A DNA stretch of 64,000 nucleotides, taken from assembly GCF_000956525.1 (NCBI RefSeq), contig NZ_JYIW01000026.1:372001-436000 (forward strand). The letters are read 5' to 3'. The stretch comes from Microbacterium oxydans (GTDB lineage Bacteria > Actinomycetota > Actinomycetes > Actinomycetales > Microbacteriaceae). This document shows positions 25,105 through 32,488 of this stretch, one piece after another (within the stretch, counting starts at the first letter, position 1; every line of letters begins with the position of its first letter). Under the pieces are notes generated by a model. The model had not been told where the DNA came from. It made no database searches and saw only the letters and a list, made by a program, of their open reading frames with translations. The position numbers and the translations under genes were made by a program.

Positions 25105-26765
25105 GCACCGAATCCAATCCCGCAGCCCCGACGTCGACCGCGGGGGAGGTGCGCGCCTCCTGGGTGCCGATGATCGGACTCTTCCTCGCGCAGATTCTGA
25201 TGTCGTACAACGTGTCTGCGCTGCCCGTGTCGCTGGGCGGGATGGTCGAGTCCTTCGGCGTCCCGCCGACCGACATCAGCACCGCGATCGTCACCTACGG
25301 CCTCGTGGTCGCCGCCCTCGTGATGGTCGGCGCGAAGATCGGTCAGCGCGTGGGCTGGGTGATCGTGTTCCGGGTCGTGGTGGCGGTGTTCGCGGCATCC
25401 GCCGTCCTGATGATCTCGGCGCAGACCGTGGAGTTCGTGATCCTCGCGCAGGCTCTCGCCGGCGCCTCCGCCGCGATCATCGTGCCCTCGCTCGTCGCGC
25501 TCATCGCCGAGAACTATCGCGGCGCGCAGCAGGCGACCGCGATCGGCTCGCTCGGCTCGGCGCGCGCACTCGCCGGCGTGAGCGCGTTCCTCATCGGCGG
25601 CACCCTCGCGACCCTTGTCGGCTGGCGTCAGGTGTTCGTCGTCGTCCTGTTGCTGGCGATCGCGGTGTTCATCCTCAGCTTCCGGCTGCGCGGCGAGCCG
25701 GGCAATCCAGCGATCAAGATCGACATCGTCGCCGCGATCCTCATCGGTGGCGGTATCGTCTCGCTCACGCTCGGCGTGAACAACCTCAATCGTTGGGGGT
25801 TGCTGAGCGCCCGACCGGATGCTCCGTTCGAGGTGCTGGGCCTCTCGCCCGCCCCGCTGCTCATCGTGCTCGGCCTGGTGCTCGTGCAGCTGTTCTTCCT
25901 GTGGACGCGCCGACGCACGAAGGCCGGCAAGGTGCCGCTGGTCAGCCTCTCGGTGTTCGGGTCGTCGCGCGAGCGCGCGGCTGTGTACGCCATGTTCATC
26001 GTCGTCGCGCTCGAGGCGGCACTGAACTTCAGCATCCCGCTCTACATCCAGATCGTGCAGGGGCGCACGCCCTTCGACACGTCGATGGCGATGCTGCCGT
26101 TCAACCTGACGGTGTTCTTCACCGCGATGCTCGTGGTGCGTTTCTACCCGAGGTTCTCGCCCCGCACGATCGGGATGTTCTCGTTCGGACTCACCACGAT
26201 CGCGCTGGTCTGGCTCTCGTTCGTCGTGACGAACAACTGGGAGACGCTGCCGACGATCCTCGGCCTGTTCGTGTTCGGCGTCGGACAGGGCGCTCTCGTC
26301 ACGCTCGTCTTCAACGTGCTGGTGACGGCCTCTCCGAAGACGCTCGCGGGAGACGTCGGGTCGGTCAGAGGGACGACGCAGAACCTCGCATCAGCGGTCG
26401 GCACGGCCGTCGCCGGGGCGCTGCTCGTCGGCATCCTGAGTGTCAACGTCGTCTCCGCCCTCGTCGACCACCCTGAGCTCCCGCAGGGTCTCGTGTCGCA
26501 GGTGGACCTCGAGCGCACGAACTTCGTCAGCAATGACCGGCTGAAGGAAGTGCTCGAGCAGACCGACGCGACGCCCGCTGAGATCGATGCCGCCGTGATC
26601 GTCAACGAGGAGGCGCGACTGAGCGCCCTGAAGACCGGACTGCTGGTGCTTGCAGCGGTGAGCGCGCTCGCGATCGTGCCGGCCAGCAGGCTGCCACGGT
26701 ACCGACCAGGCGAGGTGCCGGAGTCGGTCGCGACGGGACGGGAGCCGGACCCGGTGGTCGACTGA
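25101..26765 (+). CDS. MFS transporter coupled to glutaminase
   Basis: The 554-residue protein has about 14 hydrophobic segments, in the size range of DHA2/14-TMS drug:proton antiporters. Motif-like pieces include GLVVAALVMVGAKIGQRVGW (motif A position) and LAQALAGASAAIIVPSLVALI. A soluble segment near residues 470-515 (HPELPQGLVSQVDLERTNFV...) lies before the last helix. Translation is coupled to glsA. In other actinobacteria glsA is found beside transporters, so export or import of glutamine, glutamate or a related metabolite is a reasonable inference, but drug efflux cannot be excluded. Confidence 0.85.
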   Translation: MSTESNPAAPTSTAGEVRASWVPMIGLFLAQILMSYNVSALPVSLGGMVESFGVPPTDISTAIVTYGLVVAALVMVGAKIGQRVGWVIVFRVVVAVFAASAVLMISAQTVEFVILAQALAGASAAIIVPSLVALIAENYRGAQQATAIGSLGSARALAGVSAFLIGGTLATLVGWRQVFVVVLLLAIAVFILSFRLRGEPGNPAIKIDIVAAILIGGGIVSLTLGVNNLNRWGLLSARPDAPFEVLGLSPAPLLIVLGLVLVQLFFLWTRRRTKAGKVPLVSLSVFGSSRERAAVYAMFIVVALEAALNFSIPLYIQIVQGRTPFDTSMAMLPFNLTVFFTAMLVVRFYPRFSPRTIGMFSFGLTTIALVWLSFVVTNNWETLPTILGLFVFGVGQGALVTLVFNVLVTASPKTLAGDVGSVRGTTQNLASAVGTAVAGALLVGILSVNVVSALVDHPELPQGLVSQVDLERTNFVSNDRLKEVLEQTDATPAEIDAAVIVNEEARLSALKTGLLVLAAVSALAIVPASRLPRYRPGEVPESVATGREPDPVVD

Positions 26766-26780
26766 CCGGGGGAACAGAAA

Positions 26781-26802
26781 AGCCCCCGACGATGCGGGGG
26801 CT
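26781..26802 (-). terminator. Rho-independent terminator of the minus-strand tRNA-Val
   Basis: On the minus strand AGCCCCC and GGGGGCT form a 7-bp G/C-rich stem around an 8-base loop, followed by TTTTCTG. It lies 6 bp past the tRNA-Val 3' end. It could also act weakly for the MFS gene on the plus strand. Confidence 0.8.
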
Positions 26803-26807
26803 GACTG

Positions 26808-26880
26808 TGGGCGATACCGGACTCGAACCGATGACCTCTTCCGTGTGAAGGAAGCGCGCTACCAACTGCGCCAATCGCCC
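26808..26880 (-). tRNA. tRNA-Val (anticodon CAC)
   Basis: The 73-nt cloverleaf folds fully: acceptor GGGCGAT/ATCGCCC, D stem GCGC/GCGC, anticodon stem CTTCC/GGAAG with loop TTCACAC, T loop TTCGAGT. Anticodon CAC reads GUG. Discriminator A; CCA is not encoded. It is the only tRNA here on the minus strand and has its own terminator. Confidence 0.97.
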
Positions 26881-27031
26881 TAAGCCCTGAGGCTCGACAA
26901 CCGATACTACCGGACGAGAACCGGCCCCATTGACCAGTTCGGGAGACACGCGCGAGATTCCGTTCCGGTTTGGCGACCGGCGGATCATCGGCTAATGTTT
27001 CATGAGTGCCCGGGACACCGGGAAACAAAAT

Positions 27032-27104
27032 GCGGATGTAGCGCAGTTGGTAGCGCACAACCTTGCCAAGGTTGGGGTCGCGAGTTCGAGTCTCGTCATC
27101 CGCT
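27032..27104 (+). tRNA. tRNA-Gly (anticodon GCC)
   Basis: The 73-nt cloverleaf has acceptor GCGGATG/CATCCGC, D stem GCGC/GCGC, anticodon stem CAACC/GGTTG with loop TTGCCAA, and T arm with TTCGAGT. Anticodon GCC reads GGC/GGU. Discriminator T; CCA not encoded. First of three plus-strand tRNAs in one transcription unit. Confidence 0.97.
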
Positions 27105-27158
27105 CGAGTGCAGAGGGTCTTCTTCGGAAGGCGCTCCGTGCGTGGGGTCAATCCACAC

Positions 27159-27229
27159 GGTGGCGTGGCCGAGCGGCTAGGCACCGGCCTGCAAAGCCGT
27201 TTACACGGGTTCGAATCCCGTCGCCACCT
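27159..27229 (+). tRNA. tRNA-Cys (anticodon GCA)
   Basis: The 71-nt cloverleaf has acceptor GGTGGCG/CGCCACC, anticodon loop CTGCAAA closed by CGGC/GCCG pairing, and T loop TTCGAAT. Anticodon GCA reads UGC/UGU. Discriminator T, as expected for a Cys identity element (U73). It lies 54 bp after tRNA-Gly. Confidence 0.97.
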
Positions 27230-27259
27230 CGTCGCAGACAAACTGAATAGCCTGAATAG

Positions 27260-27331
27260 GCGCGATTGGCGCAGCGGTAGCGCGCTTCCCTGACACGGAA
27301 GAGGTCACTGGTTCGATCCCAGTATCGCGCA
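27260..27331 (+). tRNA. tRNA-Val (anticodon GAC)
   Basis: The 72-nt cloverleaf has acceptor GCGCGAT/ATCGCGC, anticodon stem CTTCC/GGAAG with loop CTGACAC, and T loop TTCGATC. Anticodon GAC reads GUC/GUU, complementing the nearby CAC isoacceptor. Its anticodon stem is identical to that of the CAC gene, suggesting an old duplication. A terminator follows at once. Confidence 0.97.
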
Positions 27332-27336
27332 CAGAC

Positions 27337-27363
27337 AAACCCCCGGTTCTCCGGGGGTTTTTT
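27337..27363 (+). terminator. Rho-independent terminator of the tRNA Gly-Cys-Val unit
   Basis: AAACCCCCGG and CCGGGGGTTT form a 10-bp stem with a TTCT loop, followed by further T residues (TTTTTT in total). It starts 6 bp after the tRNA-Val(GAC) 3' end. This is a textbook intrinsic terminator. Confidence 0.92.
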
Positions 27364-27463
27364 CGTGCCCGGGGGAGTGCGGGCGCGGCGACGACCGTGA
27401 AGCGTTGCGTGTCGCGCTCTCAGGTGAGGTGCCCACCGGACGCCGCCGGAATCGACCCGCGGG

Positions 27464-27703
27464 CTAGTCGGTGAGAGCCGGGTCGATCATCGTGATCTCT
27501 CTGTCCATCATCACGGAGAGGACGAGGTCTCCCGACTCGGCATCCGACCCGACGATCTGGTATCCGGTCACCTGCCAGCCCTCGCCCTGTTGTTCGAGCC
27601 ATTCGCTGCTGTGCATCCAGACAGGGCGCGAGAAGCTGAGGGACTGCTGCGTCGGGAGGGCGGGCGCGGGTGTGCGCCAGAACACGAACTGGGTCTCTTG
27701 CAT
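27464..27703 (-). CDS. Small hypothetical protein (79 aa)
   Basis: The 79-residue product has an N-terminal segment with QFVFWRTPAPALPTQQS and a C-terminal half alternating hydrophobic and acidic residues (GYQIVGSDAESGDLVLSVMM). There is no signal peptide or membrane helix. I do not recognise the family. Support for a real gene is the ATG start, codon use like its neighbours and lack of a better overlapping frame. It lies just downstream of the tRNA cluster and 63 bp beyond another small minus-strand gene, possibly in one transcript. Confidence is moderate because short G+C-rich frames arise by chance. Confidence 0.5.
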   Translation of the reverse strand: MQETQFVFWRTPAPALPTQQSLSFSRPVWMHSSEWLEQQGEGWQVTGYQIVGSDAESGDLVLSVMMDREITMIDPALTD

Positions 27704-27766
27704 GTCAGCACGGTGTCACGACACGACGAAGGCGACAACGGGCTTGCGGCGCACGCCACTTGGTCA

Positions 27767-28123
27767 CTAGTGCGAGGAGGTCGCAAGATCGAAACCGCCG
27801 TCCGGTTCCCAGGTGCCGAACGGTGGCTCGACTTCGTACGAGACCGTTCGACCGCTGCGAGGAAAGAGCGGATGCTCGCGAAGCCTGGCTGCATCCGCTG
27901 AGAAGTCGGGGTCGACCGCGGTGGACGCCCTCGGGCCGACGAGCACGTCGTTGCCGACGCCCACGATGAGATCGGCGCAGTCCTCCCTGCCATCGGTGAG
28001 GATCGGGATCTGGACCGCTTCGGAGGTGCCTTCGCTCGCGACGCTCGCCGCCAACTGCACGAGTGCCTCTGCGACGTCGTCGGTGGTGATCAACTGCTGG
28101 CCCGCGTAGGAAACGATCTTCAT
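27767..28123 (-). CDS. Small hypothetical protein (118 aa)
   Basis: The 118-residue soluble product starts MKIVSYAGQQLITTDDVAEALVQLA, of which MKIVSYAGQQL at ATG 28123 is the chosen start; an upstream ATG at 28177 would add 18 polar residues. It contains a VQIPILTDGREDCADLIVGV strand-rich core and an acidic C-terminus ending WEPDGGFDLATSSH. I do not recognise the family. The pattern of a beta-rich small acidic protein with codon use like its neighbours supports a real gene. It is divergent from the 24-codon ORF/SRPBCC pair, with about 200 bp between. Confidence 0.55.
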   Translation of the reverse strand: MKIVSYAGQQLITTDDVAEALVQLAASVASEGTSEAVQIPILTDGREDCADLIVGVGNDVLVGPRASTAVDPDFSADAARLREHPLFPRSGRTVSYEVEPPFGTWEPDGGFDLATSSH

Positions 28124-28331
28124 GGGTTCGACGTTCTCATCGTTCGCACGCGCTGTCTGGGGGCTTGCATCGGTCACGATCGCCCGATACCGGACTGGAG
28201 TTGCGCAGAAGAGCCGAGTCGGCAGCGGATGCTACGTCGCTTCGTTGCCCGCGTCGAGGCCCGCGGGGATATCCAGCGTGGGATGCATGATGAGCGCACA
28301 CCCCAGATGCACATGTCAACGGAGGCGAACC

Positions 28332-28406
28332 ATGAATCTGCACGTTCAGGAGTTCATGCACGAAACCGCGCAGAATGACCCCGAGCCGTTCGCGGAGCAC
28401 AGCTGA
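28332..28406 (+). CDS. 24-codon ORF coupled to the SRPBCC gene
   Basis: An ATG at 28332, eight bases after a strong GGAGG site, opens a 24-codon frame (MNLHVQEFMHE...FAEHS). Its TGA overlaps the ATG of the next gene as TGATG. The peptide is His/Glu-rich and has no hydrophobic stretch. The strong ribosome site and the termination-reinitiation junction suggest it is translated and couples ribosomes into the SRPBCC gene, which lacks a good site of its own. It may be a leader peptide or a small protein. No homologue is known to me. Confidence 0.5.
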   Translation: MNLHVQEFMHETAQNDPEPFAEHS

Positions 28407-28849
28407 TGGCGACGAACTCACGGCGCATGCGATGCCGACCGGAGGATGTGTTCGGGGTTCTGGCCGATGGCTGGCTGTACCCCGTGTGGGTCGTCGGTGC
28501 GACGCGGATGCGCGCTGTCGACCCGGAGTGGCCGAACCCGGGCGCCGAGCTGCACCACTCGGTGGGCGTGTGGCCGCTCGTCCTCGACGACACAACGCGC
28601 TCGGTCGAGTGGACACCCACTGATCGCTTCGTGCTGATCGCCCGAGGATGGCCGGTCGGTGAGGCGCAGGTCACCATTCGGGCCCGGACAGTCGAAGGCG
28701 GGTGCGTCGTGCGCATCGACGAGGAACCCGTGAAGGGGCTCGCAACGCTGATCCCGCGTTTCCTGACGACGCCGCTGCTGAAGTTCCGCAACACCGAGAC
28801 CCTGCGCCGGTTGGCCTATCTCGCGGAGCGACGACGCGAGGCCTCCTGA
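28406..28849 (+). CDS. SRPBCC-fold (START-like) protein
   Basis: The 147-residue protein fits the SRPBCC/polyketide-cyclase-like fold: N-terminal RCRPEDVFGVLADGWLYPVWV (a helix binding site entrance), beta strands through SVEWTPTDRFVLIARGWPVGEAQVTI, and a long C-terminal helix LKFRNTETLRRLAYLAERRR. Such proteins bind hydrophobic ligands in a deep cavity; function is often unknown. In actinobacteria close relatives sit near phytoene-dehydrogenase-like FAD enzymes; none is adjacent here. Translation appears coupled to the upstream 24-codon ORF. A perfect hairpin terminator follows. Confidence 0.75.
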   Translation: MATNSRRMRCRPEDVFGVLADGWLYPVWVVGATRMRAVDPEWPNPGAELHHSVGVWPLVLDDTTRSVEWTPTDRFVLIARGWPVGEAQVTIRARTVEGGCVVRIDEEPVKGLATLIPRFLTTPLLKFRNTETLRRLAYLAERRREAS

Positions 28850-28870
28850 GGACCCATACGGGCCAGCGAT

Positions 28871-28902
28871 CTGCCGCCACGGACCCTTCTCCGTGGCGGC
28901 AG
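28871..28902 (+). terminator. Perfect 12-bp hairpin after the SRPBCC gene
   Basis: CTGCCGCCACGG (28871-28882) and CCGTGGCGGCAG (28891-28902) form an uninterrupted 12-bp stem with an 8-base loop, 22 bp after the SRPBCC stop. No T tract follows, typical of actinobacterial terminators. Confidence 0.75.
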
Positions 28903-29214
28903 CCCGCCAGTGCAGGCCTTCCCTCCGCGGCGGCCGTCCAACGCGGCAGTCAGCGGCAACCTGCCATGTCGAACCTATGTCGAAGGCCAGATCGAATGAA
29001 TGGGGTTGTCGACGCGCGAGAGGTGCGATAACGGCCCGTGCCGTTCGATCCGGAGCGGAAGACGGCCTCGAAGTCAAGGCCGTATTCTTCCCTGCGGACC
29101 GCGATACATTGCTTGTGGGCTGCAGCATGTGCGGTCCGGTCGATGGAGTCCCCAGCAACATCGACAGGTGGCCGCGAGCGGGTTCCCCAGACCCGCCGCG
29201 GTCACCATTCCGCG
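28903..29214. other. Intergenic region without a supported gene
   Basis: No frame here has credible start sites or protein-like composition; a plus-strand frame across 28893-29240 is Arg/Pro-rich and looks like noise. One further inverted repeat, ACGGCCT (29062-29068) and AGGCCGT (29077-29083), is followed by ATTCTTCC and could be a second terminator. The rest shows nothing recognisable. Confidence 0.5.
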
Positions 29215-29517
29215 TCAGGCCGACTGCATCTGATCGATGAGGAGTTCGCCGGCGGAGTTGAGGCTCTCCATCATGCGTGCGATCCGCTTGGGATCGATCT
29301 TGGGCATCGTTGCGTCGTCGAAGGCGAGGATGAGCGGGATGCTCGGGTGGACCCAGGCAGTCAAGCGGCCCGCCGGATTCTTGTCGTCGGGGAGCCAGGT
29401 CATCATGAAGCTCTCCTGGCGACGCAGCTTCGTGCCGATGATGATCTTCAGGTGCGCCAGTGTGACATCCTCGATGTCGATCGGTGGCCGAGAGCTGTTG
29501 TACTCGAGTGTTCCCAT
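29215..29517 (-). CDS. Small MGTL-type conserved protein, copy 1 (100 aa)
   Basis: The 100-residue protein starts MGTLEYNSSRPPIDIED and carries LAHLKIIIGTKLRRQESF and WVHPSIPLILAF. These elements are shared with the next gene upstream, its paralogue. Proteins of this type are common in Microbacteriaceae, about 100 residues long, and are sometimes labelled ATP-dependent DNA ligase in databases; nothing here resembles a ligase nucleotidyltransferase domain, so I regard that label as an error carried forward. No membrane helix or catalytic motif is evident. ATG 29517 is chosen because the shared MGTL start aligns exactly with copy 2. Confidence 0.8.
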   Translation of the reverse strand: MGTLEYNSSRPPIDIEDVTLAHLKIIIGTKLRRQESFMMTWLPDDKNPAGRLTAWVHPSIPLILAFDDATMPKIDPKRIARMMESLNSAGELLIDQMQSA

Positions 29518-29566
29518 GTGAAGCACCCTACGCTCTGATCGTCCTCCCGTATTCCGGTGGTGCTCG

Positions 29567-29884
29567 TCAGCTCTCCGGAGTCTCTTCACGCACCTCGTCG
29601 ACGAGCTGGATGCCACCGGTCGAATTCGCCGAGTGCAGCAATTGCTCGATCCACCTCATGTTCAGCTGTGGCGGCTCCGATTCTTCGAACGTGAAGCGGA
29701 GCGGGATCGACGGATGCAGCCAGATGGTCGACCGACCTGGGTTCTCCGCATCCGCGTGCGTCCACGACACCGTGAAACTCTCGTTCCGCCGCAGCTTGGT
29801 GGCGATGACGACCTTCAGATGCGCGAGCGCGCGATCCTCGATGTGGATCGGTGCGGTGCCCGCGCCATAGTTCAGCGTGCCCAT
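29567..29884 (-). CDS. Small MGTL-type conserved protein, copy 2 (105 aa)
   Basis: The 105-residue protein starts MGTLNYGAGTAPIHIED and aligns with its neighbour through LAHLKVVIATKLRRNESF and WLHPSIPLRFTF; the C-termini diverge (EEVREETPES-like acidic tail in this copy). The two genes are in tandem with 49 bp between, so they arose by duplication or were kept as a functional pair. The alternation of strands and a short helix suggests a small beta-rich fold. Function unknown. The longer upstream frame is rejected because the paralogue alignment begins at this ATG. A glycosyltransferase gene lies upstream on the same strand. Confidence 0.8.
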   Translation of the reverse strand: MGTLNYGAGTAPIHIEDRALAHLKVVIATKLRRNESFTVSWTHADAENPGRSTIWLHPSIPLRFTFEESEPPQLNMRWIEQLLHSANSTGGIQLVDEVREETPES

Positions 29885-29939
29885 GCGCACCACGATAGTC
29901 CGGGCGTGCCGGTCCAGGAGTGAGCGCGACGCCGTGGCA

Positions 29940-31496
29940 TCAGCGTCGCCGAGCGAGGGCCCGGGCTCGCCGAGCGGCGCGGCCCGCGAGGTCTCTGAGG
30001 CCACCGGCCGGTCCTTCGCGGCGCATCGTCACTGCGCCGTCCGCACCAGCGACGAGTCTGCAATCACGGCCGGCGAGCAACGGCGATGTGCCGGCACGCG
30101 CGAGGACCGACGGGTCGGCGGTCAGCGGCACCTCGAAGGACCAGCCTGCACGTCGGACGCGGACCGCGAGCGTCGCGCGCGGGGAGTGCCCGGCCTCACC
30201 GAAGATCTTCAACGGATCGATCGCAACCCGGACGGACTCGGCGCCACCGGGTCCGCGGCGACCCGCGAAGCGATGTGCCAGCCCGCTCTGAGGATCCTCG
30301 ACCACGAGCTCCGCGGTGTCGCTTCGGAGCTCGCGAGTCGCGTCGAGCACAGCCGGCGGCAGGTCGCTGAGCCACGCCGGCGCCTGCCAGAGCTGCTGCT
30401 TCGGTTCAGCGCCCGTGGTCTCGAAGACGAGCGCATCGGCACCGTCGCTCGTCGTGCTGACACGGATGGTCAGGTGAAGCCCGCCGCCGCGGGACCAGGC
30501 GGCGGACGTGACCGTGGCACGGCAGTCGATCCCGGTCTCGAACTCTGCGAGTCGCAGCAGATCGTCGCGGCGGTCGGCGCGGAGCAGCGCGGCGCGGATC
30601 CGGTTCGGGAAGGTGAGCCCCGCGTCCACGCCCGGACCGAACCGTCGTTGCACGAGCGGCTCGACCACATCGAGGAATCGTGCGCGGTACTCCTGCGGAT
30701 ACCGCAGCATCTGCGTCCCGGTCAGACGCTTCAGGATCTTCCCCCGCAGCCAGTGCCGGAGCAGCCGATCTCGCAGCTTGCCGGGTTCGGTGTTCGCCTC
30801 GACGAGGTCGAGCACGGCCTCGAGATGCGGGAAGTAGGTCTCCGGCTCGATGCGCTGGGAACTCGCGCTGCCCGGCTCCTTCACCCAGGCGTAGCAGGGC
30901 TCGCTCGCGAGCACCGAGATCGTAGTCGCCTTGAAGTAGGCCTCCATGACGAAGAGATGGTCCTCGAGTCGGACTCGTCCGTTCGGGAAGTGGATGTCGT
31001 TGTCGCGGAGGAAGGAGGTGCGGAACATCTTGTGCGGCGTGAGCATCTCCAGGATCGGATCCTTGCCGAGCTGGGCATGCGCGATGTCACGGCTGAAGAT
31101 CTGACGGGGGAGGGAACGGCCGATGCCCACCTCCTTGCCGATGATGACGTCGGAGGAGTGCCGGTCGGCGTAATCGCAGAGGTGCTCCAGCGCGCCCGGG
31201 AACAGGCGATCGTCCTGATCGACGAACTGCACGTATGTTCCCCGAGCCTCGGCGATGCCGTGGTTGCGCGGCGTGCCAGGCCAACCCGAATGCGGGAGAT
31301 TCATCACGTGGATGAAGTCGCGGCTGCGCGCGACGTCGGCGAGGCGCCGCTGGGTGGACTCGTCGGAGCCGTCGTCGCACAGCAGCACCTCGAAGTCCGT
31401 CTTGGACAGGGTCTGCTGATCGAAGGACTCGATGAGTTCATCGAAGGTCGGCCCAGGATTGAAGACAGGGACGACGACACTCACACGTACGGGCAC
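29940..31496 (-). CDS. Family 2 glycosyltransferase
   Basis: The 518-residue protein has a GT-A domain at about residues 1-230: VRVSVVVPVFNPGPTFDELI at the start, the nucleotide-sugar-binding VLLCDDGSDEST, and FVDQDDRLFPGALEHL with the DxD-like metal site, then LEDHLFVMEAYF. The C-terminal half (about 290 residues) is a beta-rich region plus an Arg/Ala-rich tail without recognised motifs, possibly a binding module. It has no membrane helix. It likely transfers a sugar to a cell-envelope polymer, but donor and acceptor cannot be read. I chose GTG 31496; GTG at 31553 is possible. No other envelope genes are adjacent. Confidence 0.85.
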   Translation of the reverse strand: MPVRVSVVVPVFNPGPTFDELIESFDQQTLSKTDFEVLLCDDGSDESTQRRLADVARSRDFIHVMNLPHSGWPGTPRNHGIAEARGTYVQFVDQDDRLFPGALEHLCDYADRHSSDVIIGKEVGIGRSLPRQIFSRDIAHAQLGKDPILEMLTPHKMFRTSFLRDNDIHFPNGRVRLEDHLFVMEAYFKATTISVLASEPCYAWVKEPGSASSQRIEPETYFPHLEAVLDLVEANTEPGKLRDRLLRHWLRGKILKRLTGTQMLRYPQEYRARFLDVVEPLVQRRFGPGVDAGLTFPNRIRAALLRADRRDDLLRLAEFETGIDCRATVTSAAWSRGGGLHLTIRVSTTSDGADALVFETTGAEPKQQLWQAPAWLSDLPPAVLDATRELRSDTAELVVEDPQSGLAHRFAGRRGPGGAESVRVAIDPLKIFGEAGHSPRATLAVRVRRAGWSFEVPLTADPSVLARAGTSPLLAGRDCRLVAGADGAVTMRREGPAGGLRDLAGRAARRARALARRR

Positions 31497-31702
31497 GGAA
31501 ATCCATTCGGTCGAGAAGAACGCAGACCGCGCACGCGTCGGTCGAGCCGACACGCGTCACGGAGCAACCAGCATCGCACTCCTGCCCTCTGTTCATCCTG
31601 GGGGTTGCGTGTGCGATCAGCACCAGATAGCCGCGTTGGCACACGGACGGCCCACAGCGCAAGGGCCATCCCTTCTGCGTCCTCGCGACGTAGTGTCAAC
31701 GT

Positions 31703-31963
31703 GTGAACGATTCCGGCACGCACTCCTCCGACGTCCTCTGGGCGTGCGTCGAGGAAGGATTCCATGTCGGGAGTCGCGGCGGCGACTTCCTCGGCTACGT
31801 CGATCGCCAGTCGGACGGACGCTACGTCGCGTTCGACGCACGGTCTCACGCGATCGGCAGCTTCGTCACTCTCGACGAGGCGACGGCCGCAGTCTCGTCA
31901 GGTACCGGCGCGACGACCGCTCCGGGTACCGACGAGGGCATGATGGGCACCGTTCAGCGATGA
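31703..31963 (+). CDS. Small hypothetical protein coupled to the BLUF gene (86 aa)
   Basis: The 86-residue product begins GTG 31703 and reads as a compact beta-rich module: VLWACVEEGFHVGSRGGDFLGYVDR, core ACVEEGFHVGSRGGDFLGYV, then YVAFDARSHAIGSFVTLDEATAAV and a Gly/Thr-rich tail. It resembles small DUF-type domains placed beside regulators, but I cannot name a family. Its TGA overlaps the BLUF start (ATGA), so both are made from one message. That makes it a candidate partner or output protein of the light sensor. It is divergent from the glycosyltransferase with about 200 bp between. Confidence 0.65.
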   Translation: MNDSGTHSSDVLWACVEEGFHVGSRGGDFLGYVDRQSDGRYVAFDARSHAIGSFVTLDEATAAVSSGTGATTAPGTDEGMMGTVQR

Positions 31964-32418
31964 CCGCGGAGAACGACCAGCTGACCTCGCTCGTCTACAC
32001 GAGCACGGCATCCGCCCCATTCAGAGAGACCGCCCTCGCACATCTGCTCGAGGAGAGTCGGGAGCGCAACATCGCACAAGGCATCACCGGGTTGCTGCTC
32101 TACCGCGACGAGCGGTTCATCCAGGTGCTGGAGGGGCCAGCGCGCGCTGTGAGGCGCCTTGCCGCGACGATCCGCAGCGACCAGCGCCACCATGGCATGC
32201 GCGTGCTTCTCGAGGAACCGCTCGACGTCCGCCGCTTCGCGGACTGGACCATGGGGTACCGAACCTTGCAGAGCGTCGAGGCGCCGGCCGGGTTCCGGGA
32301 CTCCTTCGCCGATCTCGAGGCCGGCGACACCGATGCGCGAGCACTGCGTGCACTGCGTGAGCTCACCGTGTGGTTCCGCGTCCGCTCGGGAGTGCTGGCG
32401 CCTGCCAGCCACGGCTGA
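31960..32418 (+). CDS. BLUF-domain blue-light sensor, stand-alone
   Basis: The 152-residue protein is a short BLUF (blue light using FAD) photoreceptor. All key flavin-site residues are present at the spacing of AppA: Tyr13 in LVYTS, Asn37 in SRERNIAQGITG, Gln55 in ERFIQVLEGP, Trp96 and Met98 in ADWTMGYR (AppA Tyr21, Asn45, Gln63, Trp104, Met106). It has no EAL, GGDEF or DNA-binding domain, so signalling must go through protein contacts. The C-terminal helix DTDARALRALRELTVWFRV may be the output. It overlaps the upstream 86-aa gene by four bases. A photolyase lies 650 bp downstream on the other strand. Confidence 0.92.
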   Translation: MTAENDQLTSLVYTSTASAPFRETALAHLLEESRERNIAQGITGLLLYRDERFIQVLEGPARAVRRLAATIRSDQRHHGMRVLLEEPLDVRRFADWTMGYRTLQSVEAPAGFRDSFADLEAGDTDARALRALRELTVWFRVRSGVLAPASHG

Positions 32419-32429
32419 CTCCAGCGAAA

Positions 32430-32470
32430 GGACCCGATGCCCGCGGCAGCGCCGCATTCGCATCGGGTCC
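32430..32470 (+). terminator. Hairpin after the BLUF gene
   Basis: GGACCCGATGC (32430-32440) pairs perfectly with GCATCGGGTCC (32460-32470), with additional GC pairing possible in the 19-base loop. It starts 11 bp after the BLUF stop and lies just before the convergent end of the acidic small gene, so it may serve both. Confidence 0.8.
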
Positions 32471-32488
32471 TCCCGAGTGGCTGATTGA

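Noticed and set aside
26808..27331. Phage or island attachment site at the tRNA cluster
   Set aside because: No integrase and no duplicated tRNA 3' end seen nearby; kept only as a low-interest observation.
28893..29240. Possible 115-codon plus-strand gene in the gap after the SRPBCC gene
   Set aside because: Starts inside a terminator hairpin, Arg/Pro-rich, no ribosome site or recognisable protein pattern.
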